A stretch of DNA of 27,927 nucleotides from a bacterium UBP12_UBA5184. GTDB taxonomy: Bacteria; Vulcanimicrobiota; Vulcanimicrobiia; Vulcanimicrobiales; Vulcanimicrobiaceae. Below the pieces are notes generated by a model. That model was not told where the DNA came from. It saw only the letters and a list, made by a program, of their open reading frames with translations, and made no database searches. How positions within the stretch are numbered: position 1 is the first letter of the stretch; each line of letters opens with the position of its first letter. The stretch spans positions 1 to 27,927 of the forward strand of contig DHWK01000065.1 in the NCBI GenBank assembly GCA_002413145.1, written 5' to 3'. Made by a program: the position numbers and the translations under genes. Below, in pieces: positions 14,485-22,833 of the stretch.

Positions 14485-15566
14485 CGGACGGTGTGGGGCT
14501 TCGGCGCCGAGGGCGGGGCGGGTCCGAGCAGCTGCTTCTCCTGGACCGGGGGTTCCACCCCGAGCCGGGTCGAGTCGAGCAACTCGTTATTGACGTACAT
14601 GTCGAGCTCGGCGGTCCCAATCACCGTAAGGTTGAAATCGAGCCGTTGCTTCGGCTGCGCGAACGCGTTGTAGACCGTCCAGGTACCGGTTTCGTCGCGC
14701 ACCTCGATCCGAACGACCGGAGCCTTCCCGGCGGCGTTTTCGTCCTCCGGGACGGTTGCGGTTGCATGCACTTGACGGACGAGATAGCCCGTCTCGCGCG
14801 GGCCGGCGCTGACTTGCCACGAGACGGCGTCGCTGGCATCGATCGTCGCGCCGGCGGATGGGTTCTGACGGACGATCGTACCTCGCGGCGGGCCCCAACG
14901 GCCGAACGGCGTCCACACGACCTGACCCACGTGAATCTTTTGACGCCGGGCGGCGTCGCGCGCTTCGTCGACGGTCAGTCCGACGAAATTCGGCAAGCGG
15001 ATTCGAGCCAAACCGCCTTTCGAGAGCGTGACGTTCACCGTCGTCCCCAGCCGCACCGATGAAAGCGGCGGCGGGTCCTGGCTCACGACGCGGTTCGCCG
15101 GGACCTCGTCGCTGTCGATCGAGCGGACCTTGCCGAGCATCAACTTGTTGTGCGAGAGGTCGAGGTTCACTTCGCGCATCGTGTCGTAGCGTAAGTCCGG
15201 CATCGAGAAAATCAATACGCCACTCGAAACGACCAGCGAGAGCTGGCGGCCTTCGCGAACTTGGGTACCGGCGGCCGGATCCTGGCGCATGACCAAATCT
15301 TTGGGGTAGCGATCGCTCGGCTGGCGCGACATCACCACCGCGCGCAGCTTGACGGCGTCGGCGCTGCGCATCGCATCGTCGAGCGTCTGTCCGACCAAGG
15401 CCGGCGCGGTCAGCGTCTTGGCCGAAGGTTGGAAAAAATCCAAGATCGCGCGACCGAACCACACGACCACGGCGACGAATAACGCCAAAGCGAGCGCGAA
15501 GAACCAATCCTGGTTCGCATACCACCGAACGCTCCGTTTGAGCCGAGGACTCGCGCCCTGCGCCAC
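14481..15566 (-). CDS. membrane-anchored PASTA-domain protein without kinase domain
   Basis: A 361-aa protein from the GTG at 15566. A short basic cytoplasmic N terminus is followed by one membrane helix (about 21-45). Three PASTA repeats (about 52-118, 119-187 and 188-258) and an extracellular beta-rich C-terminal region of about 100 residues come next. PASTA hallmarks are the P-x-hydrophobic-G start of each repeat (VPALVG-like APALVGQT, MPDLRYDT, LPNFVGLT) and the QDP/QNP turn near the end (RQDPAAGT, SQDPPPLSS, RQNPSAGA). PASTA modules usually sense peptidoglycan fragments in Ser/Thr kinases or penicillin-binding proteins; neither domain is present here. A longer frame to 15860 is a shadow of yebC. 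It starts 16 bases after yebC and overlaps rpe. Confidence 0.85.
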   Translation of the reverse strand: MAQGASPRLKRSVRWYANQDWFFALALALFVAVVVWFGRAILDFFQPSAKTLTAPALVGQTLDDAMRSADAVKLRAVVMSRQPSDRYPKDLVMRQDPAAGTQVREGRQLSLVVSSGVLIFSMPDLRYDTMREVNLDLSHNKLMLGKVRSIDSDEVPANRVVSQDPPPLSSVRLGTTVNVTLSKGGLARIRLPNFVGLTVDEARDAARRQKIHVGQVVWTPFGRWGPPRGTIVRQNPSAGATIDASDAVSWQVSAGPRETGYLVRQVHATATVPEDENAAGKAPVVRIEVRDETGTWTVYNAFAQPKQRLDFNLTVIGTAELDMYVNNELLDSTRLGVEPPVQEKQLLGPAPPSAPKPHTVR

Positions 15567-15582
15567 GCCGCTTTGAACCCGC

Positions 15583-16335
15583 TTAAGCCAGCGCTTCGAG
15601 TTGCGCGATATCGAGTTCGGCGTTCGAGAAGACCCGCTGTACGTCTTCGTGCTCTTCGAGCGCATCGAGAAAAGCGACGACCTCGCGCAACGCGTCCCCG
15701 CTCGGGGCGACGGTTTGCTTGGGGTCGAAACCAAGCGTCGTCGAGGTAATGCGTATGCCGCGCGCGCCGAGCGCTGCGCGGACGGCGGCCACCGACGCCG
15801 GTTCGGTAACGATCTCGGAACGCAACTCGCTTGCACCGTAACGCACGTCGACGACGCCATCGACCAACGCCGCCTCGGTCAGCGCATCTTCGCCGAGCGT
15901 CCCGTGCTCGACTTCGATAAAGCCGCGCGATTCGAACATCCACGCGACACTGCCGCTCTCACCGAGCGCTCCGCCGTGCCGGCTGAAGAGAAAACGCAGT
16001 TCGCCGGCGGTGCGGTTTCGGTTGTCGGTCGCGACGTCGAGGATAACCGCAATGCCCGCCGGCCCGTAGCCTTCGTAGCGCATCTCCTCGATCTCTTTGC
16101 CGCCGTCGGCGCCGCTCGCGCGCGCGATGGCGCGCTTGACGTTGTCGACCGGCATATTGTTCTCGCGCGCCTTCTCGACGGCCACCTTCAGCCGAAAGTT
16201 GGCTTCCGGATCCGAGGAGCCGCTCTTGGCCGCCAGGATGATCTCTTTGGAGAGTTTGGTGAACAGCGCACCGCGTTGCGCGTCGACCTTCCCCTTGCGC
16301 AACTTGATGTTATGCCACTTGGAGTGTCCCGACAT
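15583..16335 (-). CDS. yebC: YebC/PmpR family DNA-binding protein, probable translation or transcription factor
   Basis: A 250-aa protein of normal length with the family start MSGHSKWHNIKLRKGKVDAQ and a long helical first domain (KLSKEIILAAKSGSSDPEANFRL). The NMPVDNVKRAIARASG motif and the YEGYGPAGIAVILDVATDN strand follow. YebC proteins were described as transcription regulators; recent work links several to relief of ribosome stalling on proline stretches. The sequence does not settle which applies. No ruvC or ruvA lies beside it, unlike many genomes. It is preceded by the PMT fusion gene with a 36-base gap. Confidence 0.93.
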   Translation of the reverse strand: MSGHSKWHNIKLRKGKVDAQRGALFTKLSKEIILAAKSGSSDPEANFRLKVAVEKARENNMPVDNVKRAIARASGADGGKEIEEMRYEGYGPAGIAVILDVATDNRNRTAGELRFLFSRHGGALGESGSVAWMFESRGFIEVEHGTLGEDALTEAALVDGVVDVRYGASELRSEIVTEPASVAAVRAALGARGIRITSTTLGFDPKQTVAPSGDALREVVAFLDALEEHEDVQRVFSNAELDIAQLEALA

Positions 16336-16371
16336 GTTAGGTACCTATACCGTCACGGGCAACTGAGCTGC

Positions 16372-19300
16372 CTACACCCATTGATTGTTGCGATAGAGCC
16401 AGTGCAGCATGCGCGCGTCCCATGCGTTCCACCGGACGTGCATCCCCGAGAGGATCGGAAAGAAGAACACGAACGCCCAGACGACCAAGAGTCCGAACGC
16501 CAAAACGATGGGCCGCGGCCATGCGCACCAGCGTTCGGCCCACGCGGGCGCATCCTTCCAGCCGAACCAGCTTGCGAGGATCTCGGAGCCTCCCCGCGCC
16601 CGGTTCCAGATCCGCTGCATCAGTACCGCGTCGGCCAGACAAATCACCGCCAGATTCGGTAAGAAATGGTATTCGAAAGCGACCCGCGGCGATGCGATCC
16701 AGGGCAGCCACTGGAAAATGTAAGCGGTGACCAGCAGCAGGTAGCCTTTGTTACGTTCGCGGAGCGCGAGGTACGCGATGAAGGGTACCGAGATCAATCC
16801 GGTCCACCAGACGATCGGATTAGGCAGCGCGAGAATCTCCGCGACGCAGCACGCCGCCCCGTCGCTGGCCGCCAAGCCCGTGCGAAAGTCGTGGTAGTAG
16901 TACGAAACCGGACGCAGGATCAGCGGCCACTGCCACCACCTCGAGCCGTACGGATGCGTCGCGGTCAGGGTGCTATGGTAGTCGTACATCTGCTTCTGCA
17001 ACCCAACCAAATCGCTGAACGAATGGCCGAGCCGAAAAAACGGTATGTACGCCAGCGCGTAAATCGTCGCGCCGACGAAGAGCATCGACCCGACGACGAT
17101 ATCGAGCGAGAAACCGAACGGATTGCCCCAGGCCGCGGGTCGCGGCACGACGCTCTGGTGGCGCAACAGCCGGGCGAGCCGGCGCCAGTAGGGTTGCGAG
17201 ACGACGAGCGCGACCAAGCCCCAGATGACGAAGAAATCGAAGAGACCGTTCCACTTCGACGCAGCCAAGCAGCCGGCGCAGGTCGCCAGAATCCAGAGCC
17301 AGGTCGGGCCGGCCGAAGCGCCGTCGAAGGTCGCTTCGCCGGTACGCATCTGCCCCGCCGGAGCAAAATTCGCCTCGCTTTCGGGCGTCACGTAGCGCGC
17401 CGAGCCGTCGCGCGCGTATTCGATTCGCAGTTCCTCGTCCTGGTAGACGAGCCCGCGTTTCTCGGGGCTCGTCGTCGCGCCGGCTTTTAACATTCCCTTC
17501 GAGACGCTCCCGCCGTCAAAGGTCTGAAGGGTCTCGTCCAACAGGCGCGATCCTTCGGCGTAGGAGACGAGCGGGCGAGCGTTCCGGAAGCGGGGAGCGA
17601 GCAGCCGCAGCGCGACGTAGCCGCCGGTCTCGAGGTACAGCATCAGGACGACTCGCGCAGCCGTCGTCCAGTCGTGCCCGATAAACACCGTGAGGCCGAG
17701 CGCGACTAGCGTGAGGGCGACGATGCCCAGCCCCTCGCTACGCAGAACCGCAACGAAATCGAAACCGAACTCCGGCGCGACGCGCACCTGGCTCGCCGTC
17801 CAGAAGCGATAGAACGCATAGAGCGTCAGGAGCGAGAAAAACGCGACGGTAATCTCCGGCGTCGCGATGCGCGACTGCACGTAGTGGAATCCGTCGAGCA
17901 GTAAGAAGGCCGCCGCAAGCGCCGCGAACGGCGTCGAGCCCAAGAGGCGCTTGCCGAACCAATAGATGACCAGCACCATCAGCGCACCGACGACGACGTT
18001 CAAGAAGCGCCAGCCGACGGCGCTGTCGCCCAAACCGTGCAGTCCTCCGAAGAGCCACATCGAGGCCGTGATGATCAGTTTGGTGAGCGGCGGATGGGTG
18101 TATTCGAAAATATCCTTGTGGCGAAGATACTCCTCGCCGGCGCGCGCGTAGTAGATTTCGTCGAAGATCTTTTCGTTGGGGTGCGCAAAGCCGACCGAGG
18201 TAAAAGGCGCCGCTTCCAGCACGAACGACAGGAGCGTCATCCCGCCGGCGATCCACCAGTCCAGCCGCGTCATCGCCGCGACCCCGGCCAGCGGCGAAAA
18301 CCAGCGCCGAACGGGGTTGGCCAAGTTGCGCCAAGCCTTGGAAAGGTCGACGCGTTCGAGTGGGTCGCTCGAGCCTGCACCCAGATAGACGAAGCCAAGA
18401 TAGAAAAAGGCCGCGACGTTGAGGAGCGCCATCGGATGGCTGAGCCACGGCAACAGATCGGTCGGATCGACGCCGCCGACCTTGTCGTTCATCACGTGGA
18501 GGTAATCGAGAGAATAGAAAAGATTGGCGAGTAGCGTCAGGGATAGGACGATCGCCGCCCACAGGTACCGGCGGCGCAGGGCCGCCAAGGGAATCGAGAG
18601 CAGGAATGCGTCGAAGACGTAGCGCTCGTGCATCCGCGTCAGCAAGATGAAGTAGCCGAGCGAAAGAAGCATCGCGCCCTCGAGAAAAGCCGACGGCTCG
18701 CCGCGTCCGGCGTAGCGCGAAACGACCAGCCCGACCGCGGCCAGAAACAGCACGATGCCCCAGGTGTATTGCGGGATGCCCAAGAGGTGCCCGGCGATGG
18801 TCGTGCTGGGAAGCAGTTGGTTATCCGGCTCCCAAAAGTGATGGACCATCGCGTACAGGTTGAACGCGTTGACCGAATTGTACGGATAGACGCCGCTCGC
18901 GTACTGATAGCGTCCGTAAAGCCAGACAAACTGTTCGATCGGATTGAGCGATGGATGGAACGGGAGGCTCGCCAGCAATGCAAAGACGAGCGCCGCCGCC
19001 GCGCCGATCGCCGTCGCCGCCAAACGTTCGCGCCGATCGACCGTGGCCACCGCAAACGCCAGGAGGAGCGGAATCAAAACGATCGCCGGCGGCTTGATCA
19101 GAATCGAAGCGGCGGTCAACAGCCACGCGCCGACGATGGCATAGGTCGCCGCCGTCCCGGTCCTCCGGCCGGCTTCGATGACGAGTAAGATCGCGGCCAG
19201 GACGAACGCGGCGGCGACGGAATCGACCTGTCCCCAATACGACGAGATGAAGATCGCCGCCGGATTGAACGCGAAAAGCGCGCAGGCGCCGAAGGCCAGC

Positions 19301-19665
19301 GCGCTCGACGCGAAGCGCCGTACGATGGCGAAGACGAGCGCGGCATCGACGAGATCCATGACGACGGCAGGCAGCTTAACGAAGATTTTCAAGATGCCGT
19401 AGGTCGGGTCGCTGTGCACGAGCAGCCGGTACAGATGGCCGACGAACCACAAGACGTAGAAATAACCGGGCGGATAATCGGCGAACCCGGCCGTAGTGAA
19501 AAATTGGCTGAGCGGGTGATCGGCGAGCGTCAACGCCCACGATTCAAAGGTCGAGATGTCGTTGGTGAAGCCTTCGGCCCGGATGAAGAGCAACCGCACC
19601 AGCAGCGCGAGTAGCAACAAGAGTCCGAGGCGCAAGGGCAGCGAACGCTCCTCGGCGTTACGCAA
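16372..19665 (-). CDS. tandem GT-C fusion: mannosyltransferase-like module plus protein O-mannosyltransferase (PMT) module
   Basis: A 1097-aa polytopic membrane protein from TTG at 19665, with AGGGAG nine bases upstream. The first module (about 1-450) shows NDISTFESW (about 35), DYPPGYFYVLW (about 63), YWGQVDS and LTRMHERYVF, the pattern of bacterial GT-C mannosyl/glycosyltransferases. The second (about 465-1097) begins RLDWWIAGGM and carries the PMT loop FDEIYYARAGEEYL and EYTHPPLTKLII. A later MYDYHSTLTATHPYGS and RWWQWPLILRPVSYYY match the C-terminal PMT region. PMTs transfer a sugar from a polyprenyl-phosphate carrier to exported proteins. The gene overlaps the prenyl synthase by eight bases. 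The frame to 19902 adds only an Arg-rich shadow. Confidence 0.85.
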   Translation of the reverse strand: MRNAEERSLPLRLGLLLLLALLVRLLFIRAEGFTNDISTFESWALTLADHPLSQFFTTAGFADYPPGYFYVLWFVGHLYRLLVHSDPTYGILKIFVKLPAVVMDLVDAALVFAIVRRFASSALAFGACALFAFNPAAIFISSYWGQVDSVAAAFVLAAILLVIEAGRRTGTAATYAIVGAWLLTAASILIKPPAIVLIPLLLAFAVATVDRRERLAATAIGAAAALVFALLASLPFHPSLNPIEQFVWLYGRYQYASGVYPYNSVNAFNLYAMVHHFWEPDNQLLPSTTIAGHLLGIPQYTWGIVLFLAAVGLVVSRYAGRGEPSAFLEGAMLLSLGYFILLTRMHERYVFDAFLLSIPLAALRRRYLWAAIVLSLTLLANLFYSLDYLHVMNDKVGGVDPTDLLPWLSHPMALLNVAAFFYLGFVYLGAGSSDPLERVDLSKAWRNLANPVRRWFSPLAGVAAMTRLDWWIAGGMTLLSFVLEAAPFTSVGFAHPNEKIFDEIYYARAGEEYLRHKDIFEYTHPPLTKLIITASMWLFGGLHGLGDSAVGWRFLNVVVGALMVLVIYWFGKRLLGSTPFAALAAAFLLLDGFHYVQSRIATPEITVAFFSLLTLYAFYRFWTASQVRVAPEFGFDFVAVLRSEGLGIVALTLVALGLTVFIGHDWTTAARVVLMLYLETGGYVALRLLAPRFRNARPLVSYAEGSRLLDETLQTFDGGSVSKGMLKAGATTSPEKRGLVYQDEELRIEYARDGSARYVTPESEANFAPAGQMRTGEATFDGASAGPTWLWILATCAGCLAASKWNGLFDFFVIWGLVALVVSQPYWRRLARLLRHQSVVPRPAAWGNPFGFSLDIVVGSMLFVGATIYALAYIPFFRLGHSFSDLVGLQKQMYDYHSTLTATHPYGSRWWQWPLILRPVSYYYHDFRTGLAASDGAACCVAEILALPNPIVWWTGLISVPFIAYLALRERNKGYLLLVTAYIFQWLPWIASPRVAFEYHFLPNLAVICLADAVLMQRIWNRARGGSEILASWFGWKDAPAWAERWCAWPRPIVLAFGLLVVWAFVFFFPILSGMHVRWNAWDARMLHWLYRNNQWV

Positions 19666-20626
19666 CGCGACGCGCTCCCTGCGCGAGAAAGTCGCGGATC
19701 GTGCCGCCCCGATCGATGCCGGCTTCGCGCGCGATCGCGTCGGCTTCCGCCAGCGCTCGATCGTGCGCTTCGTCGGCGGCGGCTCGCGCGCCAATCCGGT
19801 CGAGGGCTTCGCGCACCCCCTCGACGTCGCGTTCGTCGAGACGCGAGCCGCGTTCGTAGGCGGCTGCGACGATCTCGCGATCGGCGCCGGCCGGCGTTTC
19901 AAGCGCCCACACGACCGGGAAACTCCACTTACGGCGCGCTAGGTCGGCGCCGCTCGGCTTTCCGGTAACGTCGGTCGCGCCCCACGCGCCGAGGACGTCG
20001 TCGCGAATCTGAAACGCGCGACCGTACGCGCGTCCCAGCCGCGCGTAGGCCCGAGCCCGTTCCGGCGTGCAGCCGGCGGCGATCGCGCCGAGATGGCATG
20101 AGGCCGAAAAGAGCGCGCCGGTTTTCCCCGAGATCATCTCGAGGTATTGCTCCATCGTCACGCTCGCGAGTGATTCGAATTTGATGTCGGTCCCCTGGCC
20201 CTCGCACATCTGCAAATTCGCTTCGTGCAGCACCAACAGCATCCCGACGACGCGCTCGGGCGGGACCGTGCCGTGTAAGATCGTCAGATATGAGAGCGAG
20301 CAGAGTGCGTCGCCGACGTTAATCCCGTGTGGGATTCCGAACTGCGCCCAAATGGTCGTTTGGCCATGCCGCAAACGGTCGCCGTCCTCGATGTCGTCGT
20401 GCACGAGCGAATAGTTGTGTAAGATCTCGATGGCAATAGCGGGGTCGAGCGCCTCTTCGAGCTTCCCGCCTTCCTCGAGGGCCGTCCTCAGGAGCAGTTG
20501 CGGGCGCAACCGCTTCCCTTGTTTCGCGTGCCCGTATTGGTCGTAACCAAAATGATAGCGGATCATCTCGTAAATCGGCGATGATCCGCGATAGCGCTCG
20601 ATCGTGCGCGCTAAATGCGCTTCCAC
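19658..20626 (-). CDS. polyprenyl diphosphate synthase (trans-isoprenyl diphosphate synthase)
   Basis: A 322-aa all-helical synthase from GTG at 20626 that condenses isopentenyl diphosphate onto allylic diphosphates. GKRLRPQLLL (about 37-46) and the first Asp-rich motif LVHDDIEDGDRLRHG (Asp77, Asp78, Asp81) are intact. The second motif is IRDDVLGAWG, where the last Asp of DDxxD is replaced, as in several actinobacterial geranylgeranyl or longer-chain synthases. Product length cannot be fixed from sequence. It follows ispH by eight bases and overlaps the PMT fusion gene, so a role in making its lipid carrier is a natural inference. The longer frame to 21094 is an ispH shadow. Confidence 0.9.
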   Translation of the reverse strand: MEAHLARTIERYRGSSPIYEMIRYHFGYDQYGHAKQGKRLRPQLLLRTALEEGGKLEEALDPAIAIEILHNYSLVHDDIEDGDRLRHGQTTIWAQFGIPHGINVGDALCSLSYLTILHGTVPPERVVGMLLVLHEANLQMCEGQGTDIKFESLASVTMEQYLEMISGKTGALFSASCHLGAIAAGCTPERARAYARLGRAYGRAFQIRDDVLGAWGATDVTGKPSGADLARRKWSFPVVWALETPAGADREIVAAAYERGSRLDERDVEGVREALDRIGARAAADEAHDRALAEADAIAREAGIDRGGTIRDFLAQGARRVA

Positions 20627-20634
20627 GAGATTGA

Positions 20635-21498
20635 CTAGCTCGACGGGTGAGAACCTCCGAAAGCCGGGTTCCCAAAGGCTTCCATGCGGGCTTCGACCTG
20701 ATCGACCAGCCAGCCGGGCGTCGACGCACCCGACATCAGGCCGGCGACGCTCACGCCCTCGAACCACTGCGACTCGAGTTCGTCGGGTCCCTCGATGTGG
20801 TAGGCGCGCGCGCCTTGCGAGGTCGAGAGTTCGGCCAGATGCTTGGTATTGGCCGACGTCTTGCCGCCGACGACCACCATCACTTCGACTTCTTTGGCGA
20901 GTTGCGCCGCCTCGAACTGGCGGTTGTGGGTATCCGTGCAAATCGTGTTGACCGCTCGAACCTCGTAGTACTTCGAGGCGAGCTTTTGAACGATCTGGGT
21001 GAAGCCGGCGCCGGACCAGGTCGACTGCACCACGACGCCGACCCGGCTCGCGCGCGGCAGCTTGTCGATGTCTTCGGGCGTCTGAATGCACCACGCGCCC
21101 GGGACGTGCGATAACGTCCCCTTCACTTCGGGATGGTTGGGATCGCCGACGACGACGATCTTGTAGCCGTCGGCGCGCAATTTTTCGGCTTGCACGTGGA
21201 TCTTCGTCACCATCGGACAGGTCGCATCGACGATACTGAGGCCCTTTTCTCCCGCTTTTTCAAACACCTCGACCGGCAGGCCGTGAGCGCGCACGAAGAG
21301 CGTCCCGAGATCGACCTCGTCGACGGAGGCCGCGTTGCGCAGCCCCTTCTCCTCGAATTGGGAGACCATCTGTGGGTTGTGAACGATGTGGCCGAGCGTC
21401 GTGACGGCGCCCCCGGCGGCGACGGTCTCTTCGGCCTTCTTGAGCGTGATGGCCACGCCGAAGCAGAAACCTTGGGTCTTGGCCTTCTTAATCTGCAT
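20635..21498 (-). CDS. ispH: 4-hydroxy-3-methylbut-2-enyl diphosphate reductase
   Basis: The last MEP enzyme; an iron-sulfur protein that reduces HMBPP to IPP and DMAPP. The three cluster cysteines are Cys12 (GFCFGV), Cys94 (DATCP) and Cys187 (NTICTDT). Substrate-site residues are His40, His72 (AHGLP), His122 and Glu124 (NHPEVKG), with SANTK and SGASTP near the end. At 287 aa it lacks any N- or C-terminal extension. Its ATG shares one base with the plsC stop (TGATG). With ispD and ispF elsewhere in the window this shows the genome uses the MEP route. Confidence 0.96.
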   Translation of the reverse strand: MQIKKAKTQGFCFGVAITLKKAEETVAAGGAVTTLGHIVHNPQMVSQFEEKGLRNAASVDEVDLGTLFVRAHGLPVEVFEKAGEKGLSIVDATCPMVTKIHVQAEKLRADGYKIVVVGDPNHPEVKGTLSHVPGAWCIQTPEDIDKLPRASRVGVVVQSTWSGAGFTQIVQKLASKYYEVRAVNTICTDTHNRQFEAAQLAKEVEVMVVVGGKTSANTKHLAELSTSQGARAYHIEGPDELESQWFEGVSVAGLMSGASTPGWLVDQVEARMEAFGNPAFGGSHPSS

Positions 21499-22094
21499 CA
21501 GACAGCTTCTGCGGTTTCCCGCAACGCGACGATGTGCTTCATGATCTCAGCCGTCCACTTCGCCAAGTCTTCGCGGCTCGCTTTTTCACCCGGCCGCACG
21601 AACGAGAGGGGCTCCCCATACGCCACCCGGATGCGCCCGAAGCGCCGAACGTCCAGGGTGCCTGCGACATAAGCCGGAACGACCGGCGCCTTTGAGAGGT
21701 AGTGCAGGAGCGCGATCCCGGATTGCGGCGCGTGGGTGCCGTGCGGATTCCGCGTCCCCTCGGGGAAGATCCCGATCGCGGCCCCGCTCGCGAGCACTTC
21801 GACCGAGCGCTTGATCGCTGCCACGTCTCCCCGCGAGCGATCGACCGGGTAGGCCTTGCACCAGCGGATGAGCGTCCCGAGGACCGGGATCGCGAAGAGC
21901 TGTTGCTTGGCCATATAGTGCACGGGGCGCTTGAGCGCGACCCCGAGCGCCGGCGGATCGAAATACGAGACGTGGTTGGAGGCGACGATCAACGGGCCAC
22001 TTGCCGGGACGTGCTCGACGCCGACGGCGGCGAAGCGCCAGCCGATCCGTAGGATCGCCCAGCACAAGAACTTCGCGAAGTTATAGAAGTTCAT
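21498..22094 (-). CDS. plsC: 1-acyl-sn-glycerol-3-phosphate acyltransferase
   Basis: A 198-aa membrane-associated acyltransferase that makes phosphatidate. The catalytic NHxxxxD box is NHVSYFDP (Asn40 to Asp46) and the glycerol-phosphate site is FPEGTRNPHG. A hydrophobic N-terminal segment (FYNFAKFLCWAILRIGWRF) anchors it to the membrane. It lies between cmk (four-base ATGA overlap) and ispH (one-base overlap), a cmk-plsC-ispH order known from Gram-positive relatives. With plsX in the other operon, the window covers two steps of phospholipid assembly. Confidence 0.95.
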   Translation of the reverse strand: MNFYNFAKFLCWAILRIGWRFAAVGVEHVPASGPLIVASNHVSYFDPPALGVALKRPVHYMAKQQLFAIPVLGTLIRWCKAYPVDRSRGDVAAIKRSVEVLASGAAIGIFPEGTRNPHGTHAPQSGIALLHYLSKAPVVPAYVAGTLDVRRFGRIRVAYGEPLSFVRPGEKASREDLAKWTAEIMKHIVALRETAEAV

Positions 22095-22780
22095 CGTTTC
22101 GGCACGGCTGCGTCCGCCGCCGCCGCGATGCGATCGACGACGTCGTCGACCGAAAGGTCGGTCGAGTCGATCGCTATCGAGCCGGGCGCAGGCTGCAACG
22201 GCGAGGCGGCGCGATGGATGTCGAGATGATCGCGTTCTTCCATCTGTGCGCGGAGCTCGACCCGGTCGACGGAGGTCCCCTGTTGCGCGAGTTCGGCCAG
22301 ACGGCGTGCGACGCGCGCCTCGAGCGAGGCAGTCAGGAAAATCTTCACCGGCGCATCCGGCATGACGACCGTGCCGATGTCGCGGCCGGCCATCACGACC
22401 GGCCCCTCTCGGGCGATCGCCCGCTGGCGGTCGACCATGATCTCGCGGACGCCGGGATAGGCCGCGACGACCGAGACGATCGTGCTCACCTCGTTGCGGT
22501 AGAGTTCGGCTCCGACTTCTCGCTCGCCGATTCGGATGCGAAATCCGTCGGGCGAACGCTCGTCGAGGACGACGCCGATCGGTTTGGCGCGCGCGAGCCT
22601 GAGAATCGCCGCCTCGTCGTCGACGGGGACGCCCAGTTCCAACGCGGCGAGCGCGAGGGCCCGATACATCGCGCCGGTATCCAAATGAAGGATCCCGAGC
22701 CGACGTGAAAGCGCGCGAGCGACGGTCGTCTTCCCGCTACCGGCCGGTCCGTCGATCGCGACGTGCGCGAAGGCAGCCAT
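22091..22780 (-). CDS. cmk: cytidylate kinase
   Basis: Phosphorylates CMP and dCMP. The 229-aa protein opens with AIDGPAGSGKTTVARALSRR (Walker A, about 11-19), then LHLDTGAMYRALALAAL for the nucleotide monophosphate. VVMAGRDIGTVVMPDAPVKIFLTAS and a C-terminal SIAIDSTDLSVDDVV region follow. Length and motifs are standard. It is the first gene of the second leftward run and is divergent from radA across 53 bases, where I see no convincing promoter. Its CMP substrate is a by-product of IspF and of phospholipid synthesis, a sensible match to neighbours. Confidence 0.95.
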   Translation of the reverse strand: MAAFAHVAIDGPAGSGKTTVARALSRRLGILHLDTGAMYRALALAALELGVPVDDEAAILRLARAKPIGVVLDERSPDGFRIRIGEREVGAELYRNEVSTIVSVVAAYPGVREIMVDRQRAIAREGPVVMAGRDIGTVVMPDAPVKIFLTASLEARVARRLAELAQQGTSVDRVELRAQMEERDHLDIHRAASPLQPAPGSIAIDSTDLSVDDVVDRIAAAADAAVPKR

Positions 22781-22833
22781 CCGGGCCCGACCGTTCCCAG
22801 GCCGAGCGGCGCCGCCCTTCTAAGAGGAGCACG

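Noticed and set aside
15567..15860. N-terminal extension of the PASTA protein
   Set aside because: It is the yebC 3' end read in another frame; the GTG after yebC gives a clean basic N terminus and membrane helix.
19666..19902. N-terminal extension of the PMT fusion
   Set aside because: It reads the prenyl synthase 3' end in another frame and has no membrane character; TTG 19665 has a good Shine-Dalgarno.
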